From the NCBI GenBank assembly GCA_027625915.1, contig JANTQA010000021.1, positions 2,976,001-3,040,000 on the forward strand: a DNA stretch of 64,000 bases, in the 5' to 3' direction. The notes beneath the pieces were generated by a model. It ran no database searches, was not told where the DNA came from, and saw only the letters and a list, made by a program, of their open reading frames with translations. Each line of letters opens with the position of its first letter. The stretch's first letter is position 1. Shown piece by piece: positions 1-8,965 of the stretch. This DNA is from Anaeramoeba flamelloides (taxonomy: Eukaryota > Metamonada > Anaeramoebidae). A program made the translations under genes and the position numbers.

Positions 1-1740
1 AAGATGGAATCTATGTAAACATTTTAATCCTTAATTTTTTTTTTTTTTTTGATTGAAATATTTATTTTTTATTTTTATTTTTAATTAACTTATTATTTTT
101 TTGACTCTTTAATTAAATAATTTATTTAAAAAAATTGTTTTTTCACTACATTTTCTCATTACATATTATTTATATTTTAAAAAACTATTAAAACATCTTT
201 TATTTTAAAAAGTATTATTGTGGAAGATGCCTTGAAAAGAAAAAAACCAAAAAAAGAACTTCTGTACGTTCAACTAATCTACCAAAATGCAAAAAATGTA
301 ACAAACCAATTACTGGAGATATTATGGCAGTGGATGGATGGGATTATCATCAAAAATGTTTCAAATGCCAAGGTTGTAACAAAATGTTGAAAAATATTGA
401 ATTTTTCAAAGATGGAATATATGTAAACATTTTAAACCCTTTATTTTTTTTTTTGATTGAAATTTTTATTTTTTATTTTTAATTAACTTATTATTTTTTT
501 GAATCTTTAATTAAATAATTTATTAATTATAATTTTTTTTTCACTACATTTTCTCATTACATATTAAACTCAATTCCAAAAAAATGGGACACAAAAAAAA
601 TTACATTAATAAAAATATACTCCAAAATACATGATACTTAAACATTAAAATAATAAAAGATCTGAAAATATTTAATTGATACTATTTATATATTTTATAG
701 TAAATTTAAAATTCAATTCAAAAAATAAAAAAGAAAAAATAAAAAAAAGTGTGCCCCTATTTTTGGAACACGGTTACCAAAAAATCCATTTTTATTGAAA
801 GAAAAATTAATAAAAACTATTAATAGATTCAGCTTTTTTTTGATAACTAAATCTATCCTTATATCTGGAGTTTACTAATTTTCTAAGGTTTCCCAACACA
901 AAGTATTCCATACATTAGTGAAAATTTTAATAAATTCTTCTTCGTTTTTTGATTACATTTTTTCAGTTTAGTATCCATAATTGACCATAAATTCTCAATT
1001 GGGTTTGAATCTGGGGAATTGGGGGTCAAGGGTCCAGAACATTACATCCACAGTTTAAGTAAGTTTGATTTTTTTTTGAAGTGTGTGGACAAGCTCCATC
1101 CTTTTGGAAAATCCATTTCAACTCACCATATTCTGAATTGGCGAGTTGAATTACATTTGATTTTTTGAAAATATCATTAATAATACATTCAGTATTCACA
1201 TTTCCATTAATGGTAATAAGGTCTGTTTGTAGGCAATGTGCTCTAGCACCCCATATCATGATTTTTTTTTCAAAAAAAATTTTTCTTGGTAAAAAAAGAA
1301 TCTTTTTTCATTTTATAGAAACAAAAAATTTTTTTTTTGTGATCAGAATCAAAACTTTTAAATTTCATTTTAAAGTGATTTTGAGATTTTCGAAAAGTTT
1401 TGAAAAAAAAAAGAATCCAAAAAAAAATCAAAAAAATTATTGAAAATCAAAAATCAAAAAATAATGAAAAAAAATGATAAATAATTAACTTTAAAATTAT
1501 TTCTATTGATTGTTAATATCTAATGTTTCTATTTAAGAGTCAAATATCACTTTTCTTAGAATTAAATTGATTTTGAAGGTGTGCCCCAATTTTTGGAATT
1601 GAGTTTATTTATATTTTTAAAAACTATTAAAACATCTTTTATTTTAAAAAGTATTACTGTGGAAGATGCCTTGAAAAGAAAAAACCAAAAAAAGTAACAT
1701 CAGTTAGTTCAAGAAACGTTCCAAATTGTCATAAATGTTA
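1..1740 (+). repeat. Tandem exon-intron duplication inside the LIM gene
   Basis: The block from the exon end GATGGAAT.TATGTAAAC through the T-rich intron to the next acceptor occurs twice, starting at 1 and at about 409. Introns 15-212 and 423-1651 are almost identical apart from small indels and a 1.04-kb insertion in the second. Exonic parts differ more (TNLPKCKKC versus RNVPNCHKC) than the introns do. This suggests recent duplication or gene conversion of the intronic part. Confidence 0.85.
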
Positions 1741-2038
1741 CAAGCCAATTACCAGCGATATTATGAATGTTGATGGTTGGGATTATCATGAAAAATGCTT
1801 CAAATGTGAAAAATGTAAAAAACGCTTAAAAAATAAACAATTTTTCGATCATAATGGAAATTACTATTGTGAAAAATGCCTTGCAAAGGTTACTCAAACA
1901 AGAACAGTGGTTCAATCGGGCGGTTCTAGCCGTTCAGGTGGATCCAGATTTACAACCTCTGTCAGAAGTCAGCCAAAGAGAACAGTTCAAAAGGTTCGGC
2001 CAAGAAAAGAAAAAACAAATTACGTGTTTAAATTTTAG
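1..2038 (+). CDS. LIM-domain protein, 5' end outside window
   Basis: At least three LIM zinc-binding domains, a protein-protein interaction fold common in cytoskeletal adaptors. Exon pieces are 1-14 (tail of a LIM exon), 213-422 and 1652-2038 (stop TAG), all joined in phase 0. Exon 213-422 reads YYCGRCLEK, closing the previous LIM, then CKKC...HQKCFKCQGC, opening the next. Exon 1652-2038 closes that domain and encodes a last LIM without an intron (CHKC...HEKCFKCEKC...CEKC). It ends in a basic Ser/Gly/Arg-rich tail. Cys/His spacing fits C-x2-C-x17-H-x2-C-x2-C-x2-C. Introns are 15-212 and 423-1651. Each cuts its LIM domain at the same codon (Y|YC), so the array grew by exon-intron duplication. 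The start codon and further LIM repeats lie upstream of the window. Confidence 0.9.
567..1605 (-). mobile_element. Tc1/mariner DNA transposon relic
   Basis: The 1039-bp element is flanked by TA on both sides (565-566, 1606-1607). Inverted ends are AACTCAATTCCAAAAA at 567 and its complement ending at 1605, extending to about 25 bp. On the minus strand, 1259-1026 encodes MIWGARAHC...FQKDGACPHTS, the Tc1 block with the second catalytic Asp. About 1022 downward, in another frame, reads PNSPDSNPIENLW, the block with the third catalytic acidic residue. A frameshift near 1025 and an in-frame stop near 885 break it. The N-terminal half with the helix-turn-helix and first Asp is missing, so it is non-autonomous. 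It sits in the second LIM intron, and intron 15-212 is the matching empty site. Confidence 0.9.
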
Positions 2039-2402
2039 AATCCAAATTTCTTTTTTTCTTTTTTCTTATTTTTTTATTTTTTTTAATCAAAACTCCACAA
2101 GTATTTTGATGATTTTAATATCATTAATAACTTTTATTTTCATTATCCAAAAATTTTAAATGGAGACTACTGATACACTAATTTTAAATATATATTTCAT
2201 TATTTATAGTTATAACTTTCAATTTGATTTATCTAAAACAAATATTTTAACTTTTATATCAAAACAAAATAAATAAAAAATGATACTAAATAAGAACTAA
2301 TATTTTTTAAAGTCTATTTTTTTTTAAATTGTTTATTTGGTTTTTCTTTTTTTTTGTTTATCTCTTAAATCTTAAGTAAAATTTAATATTTTTTCAGAAA
2401 TA

Positions 2403-2579
2403 ATGGAATATAATTTTTTGAGACATGCTAATTATCAAGCTAAATATATTCATATACTGGAAAAAAGGAAAATCCAAAAAATACAGGAAAAGTATTCAAA
2501 AACACATAAAAAAAAGTTTTTTGATGTTTTTGATAAGCGTGTTTATGGGGAAAATGAGAAAAGATTTGATTTCTTGTAA
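2403..2579 (+). CDS. Possible 58-residue ORF or terminal exon
   Basis: Opens with ATG at 2403 just after a T-rich tract and AG (TTTTTTCAG at about 2388-2397), and ends TAA at 2579. The product is lysine-rich and charged (MEYNFLRHANYQAKY..., ...DKRVYGENEKRFDFL) and not low-complexity. No family recognised. It could be a small gene, the last exon of an unseen gene, or chance. Confidence 0.3.
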   Translation: MEYNFLRHANYQAKYIHILEKRKIQKIQEKYSKTHKKKFFDVFDKRVYGENEKRFDFL

Positions 2580-2699
2580 AAAATTTACATAAATAATGCT
2601 ATTTTCAAATTAAAAAAATAAAAATTTTTTAAAAATTCCCAAAATATTTTACAAACAATTTGTTGAAAGTACATTAGAAAAGTTTATATTTAAAAATAA

Positions 2700-3276
2700 A
2701 TTAGTTCCAATTTTTTTATAAATTATCGGGTTATACAATAACCGAATCAAAATGTATTAGAGATCTCGAGAAACAAGAAATTATATGGATGATCAAACAA
2801 AATGAACAATTTATCAAATCAATTAAAAATATCTTTATAACTTGGATTTCGATCTCAAGTAAAAAAAAAATAGATTTTGAAAAAAAAAAGAGATGGTGTA
2901 TTTATCAAAGAAAAGGGGGAAGGAGGTAATATACTTGACTTTAGGTTAATCTCTATAAATCAGATATTGTATGGATTCGTTTCAAAAAATGATTTACCAA
3001 CCAACTGAACCTACTTGGGAACTTTTAGATACAAAAACATTTTGTGGTTTGAAAAAAATAGAAATAAGCTTTGCTGTTACGAATTATATGAATAAAATTC
3101 ACATATTTTGGCCAAGAAAATCAATAGAGGTTATTTTCTATGTAAATATAGATACCCTCAAAAATTTTGACTTATTTAGTCATGAACTTATAATACTTGC
3201 TGATAAACAATTTCTTTTTTATAAACTTAATAAAAAATTCTTCCTAAAATATTATTCAAGTAATGGAGGGGATTAA
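2700..3276 (+). pseudogene. Unrecognised coding-like block
   Basis: The clearest part is 2971-3276 (101 residues, from MDSFQKMIYQPTEPTWELL to ...YYSSNGGD). Upstream, about 2716-2885 in a different frame also has protein-like composition (ESKCIRDLEKQEIIWMIK...). The frames do not join without a shift or splice. No conserved motif was recognised. It may be a decayed host gene or a transposon remnant. Confidence 0.25.
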
Positions 3277-3500
3277 TAGTGACGACAAACATCAACTATC
3301 TTATTTAGTTATGTAATACATTTCTTTATTGGAAAAATGAGTTTATAATTGAATATAATCAAATATTTATAAGTGACCTTATTTGAACTGTAAAAGGAAA
3401 TATTGATATTATACAATTCATAATTCTTGTGCTATATTAAATAATAAAGAATTCGAAATAAATCTATAAAAGAAAAAAATTATTTAAAAAGATCTTAATA

Positions 3501-4024
3501 AGCCCCATTTCAAAAATTTAGACACATCCAAAATTAATATTAGACCAAAAACTTTTAATTCAATATATTTTTCCAAACCTATTATAAAACCACATTTAAG
3601 TTACCCATTATTAAGTCTTGTATAATTAATCATTTTAATCCAAATAAAAGAAAAAAAATATAAAACGAAAAATGAAAAATATGTGTGTCCAAAATGATGA
3701 AACGAGTGTAACAAAAAATTATTAGTTAAATTTGTTAATATTTCACAAACAATTCTTGGTCGATCAAATGGAAAGATACCATAAACTTATTATATGTGAT
3801 TTTTCCCCTTAAAAACTCAACCCACACATTCTCTTAACCATCAAAAAAAAAATTCCAGATCAAACAAAACAGATTTACGTAACTGGAAAAAATAAAATGA
3901 AAACAAAAAAAAAAGACAAAAAATAAAATAGTTGTAAAATCAAAATAATTCTCAAATTGAATATAAAGTATATTATTGTTATTCTTTACTGTTTAAACCA
4001 TGTCCAATTTTTTGGAATTTTTTT
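3501..4024. mobile_element. MITE family A, copy 1
   Basis: About 524 bp, flanked by TA. Left end AGCCCCATTTCAAAAATTTA, right end complementary (...TCCAATTTTTTGGAATT). The interior matches the copies at 24929, 28371, 43927 and 63660, including ACATTTAAGTTACCCA, TTTCACAAACAAT.CTTGG.CGATCAAATG and AGATTTACGTAACT. No intact ORF. The termini resemble those of the Tc1/mariner relic at 567-1605, so it was probably mobilised by that type of transposase (inference). Confidence 0.85.
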
Positions 4025-5557
4025 TATATTTTAATATTTACAAATTCATCTTAAAAAACATTTATAAGATAAAAAAATACCAAAAACTTTTGATAGAAAT
4101 AAAAATATTTAACTAAATTTCAATTTAAATCAGATTAAGGCTATTTAAAGTAGCAATCTCAAATCAATATTATTATACTCGGGGGATTTAAATACTTGAA
4201 TACTGGATTAATATATATAAATACTTGGATTAAATAAAGATTACATATAATATAAAAAGTCCAAAAAGACACATTAGTAAATATTTTTTAGTAATGAAAG
4301 TGGAGTTGATTCCATACCCTGGCTTATAACTAATAGAAAAGGAAATTTCAATTGATAAATTAAATTAAATGAATCTAAAAAAATGTTTTACCAAATATCC
4401 ATTGGAAGTGCACAGATCCGAAGGGAAAATATTGAAATTAAGTGGAATCAAGGTAAAATATTGAAAAAAAAAATTAAAAAAGGGACTAAAAATTAAAACA
4501 AATATTTTTAATAAATATATTAAAACACTCTAAATTTTAATAAAGTTCAGAATTCTTCTGAATATAATAAAATAATTCTTTAAATAATCAGAAAAATTTA
4601 TATTTAAACAGAAATTTTATCTCAATCAAAATTCTTTAGTACAATACTTGGAATATTATTTTTTCACAAAAGCTCTAAATATATTTTTATATTTTTGAAA
4701 TAAAAATACTTGCAAAATGTTACTTATTGTTTCAAATCAAAAAATATGAAAAAAAATATCAAAAATTTAGATAATTTATTATGTATTTGTCCAAAATATA
4801 AGTTAAAGAATTAATTGAAAATAAATTTATCAAAAGGAATTCAAGTAAAAAACCCAAACAAAAATCAATAAAACATAACTAGATTTCAAAAATTTTGACT
4901 CGCTTTATAAAGTTAATTGATTAGTTTTGAGGGTTTATTTCAGAATTCTTATTAAAAAAATATTTTCAAATTTTTGAATCAGAATTATTTTTTTCAATTT
5001 TCAAATTTCTGCTTTTTTAATTTACTTGTAAATTTTTTTTTTGTCTTTTCAAATTTTTTTTTTCTTTTTTTTTTCTTTTTCTTTTTTCTTGAAAAATTAT
5101 TCTTTTTCTTTTTTTATCAAAAGATCATTTGGAAAAAAAAAAAGATCTTCAAAAAGACAAATAATAATGTAAGAAAATCGAGACTATGTAATATCTTTTC
5201 AAAATAATTTAATTATTAGCAAAAATTCTTCTTATTAACTTTTTTTCAGTTAAAGTTCAGTAATAAAAAATCAGTAATGTTCTTTTCAAAAACTTTGACT
5301 CACCTTTTTTTTAATTTTTGATTTTATCATATTTTTTCATTTTTAAAATTTCAGATTAATATAAGTTTCAAATGATTTAAAAGTAAATTAAAAATGAGAT
5401 GTAATTATTAGTTGTTCTTGAATACTAAAGGATATATTATTTTTTTCAATTTAATATTTCATTTGAGTCAAAATTTTTGAAATGGTGTTTATAAAGAAAA
5501 ACGATAGTATCTTGATATAGTCTATTACTAATACTGACAAATATGATTATTTTTTTA
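4025..5557. other. AT-rich spacer, nothing recognised
   Basis: Homopolymer A and T runs throughout. The only longer open frame (4974-5207) is a poly-Phe artefact of a T tract. No domain, RNA or terminal repeat seen. Confidence 0.6.
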
Positions 5558-5633
5558 GAGGTGGTTCAGTAGATTTCTAGTTGTATGATTGGTTCAAAAG
5601 TCATAAAACGACAGTATAAGATCTTTGGTATCA

Positions 5634-5666
5634 CCCCCCCCCCCCATATTTCTACACTTTTTCCAA

Positions 5667-5717
<51 letters not shown>
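5634..5717. repeat. C-homopolymer and (TA)n microsatellite
   Basis: A run of about 12 C at 5634-5645, followed after a short spacer by about 25 TA units at 5668-5717. The (TA)n tract abuts MITE B copy 1. Confidence 0.95.
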
Positions 5718-5721
<4 letters not shown>

Positions 5722-5938
5722 AAATTTCAAAATTAGTGACAAACTTTATTATTATTATGTCTTTCTTTTTTTCATTTTACTTTAAAAAAATAAAATTATT
5801 ACACTATATTTTTTTTTATTAATTTATATTGGTTATAATCACTAAACACTTTCGTAAAATACATTATTATAAAAAAAAAAATAACTAAATAAAATTTTTT
5901 CTAAGGAGAAATTTGCCCCTATTTTTGAAATTAAGCTT
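5718..5938 (-). mobile_element. MITE family B, copy 1
   Basis: About 221 bp with inverted ends: AACCAAATTTCAAAATTAG at left and, read from the right, AAGCTTAATTTCAAAAATAG. It lies between two (TA)n tracts (5668-5717 and 5941-5970). The inverted copies at 13686 and 56066 share ACTAAACACTTTCGTAAAAT (as complement) and the ends. No coding capacity. Confidence 0.85.
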
Positions 5939-6920
5939 CTATATAGATATATATATATATATATATATATACCATTTCCTTAACAAGTTTTTTTGTAGGT
6001 TGAATATAATAAAATTTTCCTTCAATGTTATTTGAAATTTCACAAAATAAATTATTATACCAATGGATTAACGAATTAAAAACTTAGATGTTTAAATTAC
6101 TCTTCATTTGTTTTTTTTATTTGGAAAAAATTAAAAGTTTACTTTTCTTAAAATAAAATCACAACAAAATATTTAACCGTTTTTTCAAAAAAATCAAAAT
6201 TAATCATATTAATTATTATTTAATATTTTAAAAAAAATTTTTAAATTTTTTCTTAAAAGATATAAGAAACATTATTTTTATATCTAGAAGGTACAGAAAA
6301 ATAAGCTTAAAAAATTATACCAAAAAGTTTTGGAATAACTCAGTAGCAAAAAACTTATAGAATTTCAAAAAAAAAATATAATAATTATTGGAAAATTGAA
6401 AAAGATTAATTTTATTTTTTTTACAGTGGGAATACAAATTGTATTTTTTTCTTTTTATTTAAAAATTAATATCTGAAAAATACAGAAACATGATGAAAAA
6501 GTTATTTCCTAAAAATATTTTTTTTGAAAATATAGAAAATTCAAATTTAAGCATAAATAAATGTTTTTGGTTTGATTATATTACAATTCATAATTAACAA
6601 ACCAATTTTAATTTTTTACACCATTTATTAGTAACACTAGGGCAAAAAGTATCACTGGGCTTTTACATAATTTTTCTTATTTTTAAATCTTTTCAAATAA
6701 ATAAAACTTATTACAATTAATAATTTTAATAATAGAAATTGAATAATATTACCAATTAACTTATTTTAATAATAACAATTTTTTTTTAATTTAACTAATA
6801 ATATTTGAATATGTATATTGCCTTCATCTTTTATTTTTTTTCCTGTTTCACTTTTTTTCCACAACGGTTAAATAAATTATTTTAAAAACAAATTAATATG
6901 ATCCTTTTTTTCTAATGGTA
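5939..6920. other. AT-rich spacer
   Basis: Begins with a second TA tract (5941-5970). The rest is A/T homopolymers without an ORF or recognised repeat. Confidence 0.6.
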
Positions 6921-7392
6921 AAGGACAATGTTCTCACTCTCATAATCATGGATTATTGTGTTTTTTTACATTGACTTATCAAAATTATTTTCATTCTGTA
7001 GAAATTGGACAAAAAAATTACTAATTTCAAGTTTTTTTTAAAAAAAAACAGATTTTTCTATCAAAATTTTTAAAAAATAACTAAATTAATTTTCAAGTCC
7101 AAAATTAAATTTGAAAACATTTCAAACGTGTAAAAGGAACTAAAAAATATTTAGAAACGCTTGGGGAATTTTTTTTGTTTTTATAGATTTGAAATGGAAA
7201 TTATGAAAAATGTAATTAAATATTGATAGGATTTAATGAGTAAAAATTGAAAAAAATTGTTGGAATTGTAAAAATATCACATTATGTTGATATAAGAAAT
7301 TCCCAGTAGGTAAATTTAACTAAGATTATAGAACTCTTTCAAGAGAGTTTTTATCAACAACTTAGCCTTTTTTCTGAAAAGGTAGTCCTTAA
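6921..7392 (+). mobile_element. MITE family H, copy 1
   Basis: About 470 bp from TAAAGGACAATGTTCTCA to GGTAGTCCTTAA. Interior blocks shared with copy 2 at 7428 include GAAATGGAAATTAT.AAAAT, AATTG.ACAAAAAA and the TTTTATC.A...ACTT region. Inverted ends are of the form TTAAGGACTA. No ORF of note. Confidence 0.65.
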
Positions 7393-7427
7393 GTATTAAA
7401 TATTTTAAATTAATTTTTCTTACAATT

Positions 7428-7950
7428 TTAAGGACTACGTTCCCACCATTGAGTGGGTTGAGTAATTGTGTTATTTCACTTTCGCTGCTCAAAAAAATTT
7501 TTCACATCGAAGGAATTGGACAAAAAAAAAAAAACATTTTTTGTCATCTTTACTTTTTCACAAAGACTATTTTTCTATGTTTTTCAATGAAAAGGAGAAT
7601 TCAAAATAACAAAAAAAATAATTGCAAAAAATGGCTTTTGGGGATTTCGAAGTGCATTTCAAATTTGAGAAAATTTCAAACTTCTAAAAGCATATTTAAA
7701 AAATATGTGGAACAGTTCTAGAAAATAGTGTGAGTTCTGAAAGTTGAAATGGAAATTATAAAATATTAAAATCCAAATTTAGCATGATCTAACAAGGCAA
7801 AAATTGTGAAAATTGTAGAAATTGTGAAAATTTCACATTTTTTCGAAAAGAAATTCTACTTGGACGAATATTACTTGGTTTACATAACTTATTCAAGGGT
7901 GATTTTATCGATTATTTCACTGTTTTCATCTAAAAACATAGTCCTTAAAA
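7428..7950 (+). mobile_element. MITE family H, copy 2
   Basis: Bounded by TTAAGGACTACGTTCCCA and ...AACATAGTCCTTAA, a clear inverted repeat carrying TTAA at the outer edge. It lies head-to-tail with copy 1, separated by about 35 bp, and is diverged from it. The open frame at 7449-7721 is not recognised and may be chance. TTAA edges recall piggyBac-type targets, but no transposase is present to confirm this. Confidence 0.65.
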
Positions 7951-8395
7951 TAGATTAAAGTTGAAAAGTTATTTATTCATAAAAAATTTGACAAAAGTAC
8001 TAAAAAATGAGATTTACAAAAATATAAATAAAATCTTTTCAAATTTGTCTTTTTATCGTTAAAATCTAAAGAACGATCCAAAAAGGATCAGATATATTTT
8101 ATGGAAAATTTAATTGAAAAAAATGTTCTTTTTTTAAAAATTATTATACTTTTCTGACAAACAGATAAATGGGATTAATTAACGAGTTGTATTGAACCTT
8201 TGTGGATGGGAAGAATTCGATGAAATTGAGAAAAAAATAAATTAAAATTTACGATATTCCCTTAAATTTTCCTAATATTTACATTTATTCAATGGAAAAA
8301 CGATTCTGTTTTTTTAAGAATGATAATATTTCATCTATAACAGTACCAGAAAACCTACTTATTGTCCAGAGTTCTTCATTTCATAACCAATGTTT
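7951..8395. other. AT-rich spacer
   Basis: No recognisable gene, repeat or RNA. Confidence 0.5.
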
Positions 8396-8690
8396 TTATA
8401 GAAAATTAATATGAATGATACATCGTTTTTTAACTTTAAAATATTGAGATTTATGGAGATACAATTTCAACTTGTGTTGTGTATTATTTGGTGTGTTGGA
8501 GATTTTTTTTCCATTTGAAGGTAGAAATCTGAATAAAAATTCAGACATGTAAAACAATAAATTATATTGGTTTGAATTTGCCTTATCTCCAGAAAGTAAA
8601 TCTATTTCTTCCAACAGATTTTCATCTACCCAGAAGTTTTTCACAAGAACTGCCAACTTTCTCCAAAAACAAAACACATTGTCCTCTAAA
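8396..8690 (-). CDS. Unassigned minus-strand ORF
   Basis: Reads VFCFWRKLAVLVKNFWVDEN...LLSGDKANSNQYNLLF and ends at 8396. Composition is protein-like (two Trp, acidic patches). A T-rich tract ending TTTTAG precedes it at about 8690, so it may be a last exon. More open sequence lies upstream on the same strand (about 8850-8940, reading NYFGRKIKFFREEIKPVSL), but the frames do not join cleanly. The opposite strand is open too (8572-8838). No family recognised. Confidence 0.3.
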
Positions 8691-8965
8691 ACAAAAAGTC
8701 CAATTTTTAGAAAAAACTTACACTAATTTTATTCCGAATAAAAATATTTCCAAAGATAAAGATAAACTGAGAATGAGAAAATATAAATTTCCATTCTTCA
8801 ACACACTACAAACAAATTATTCAAAGAAACAGGTTTGATCTCTTCTCTGAAAAATTTTATTTTTCTCCCGAAATAATTTTCAAAATTTTCTTTACCAACA
8901 AAAAACAAAACGTTTGTTTTAATTTCTAAACAACAAAAAAAAAAAAAAAAAATCATATCAGTTCA

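Noticed and set aside
4974-5207. 77-residue frame
   Set aside because: Poly-Phe translation of a T homopolymer tract.
5558-5640. tRNA-like stretch (GGTGGTTCAGTAGATTTCTA) fitting the polymerase III A box
   Set aside because: No B box at the right distance, no cloverleaf stems, and only four paired bases in a would-be acceptor stem.
5585-5822. Two overlapping frames with alternating Tyr-Ile
   Set aside because: Translation of the (TA)n microsatellite.
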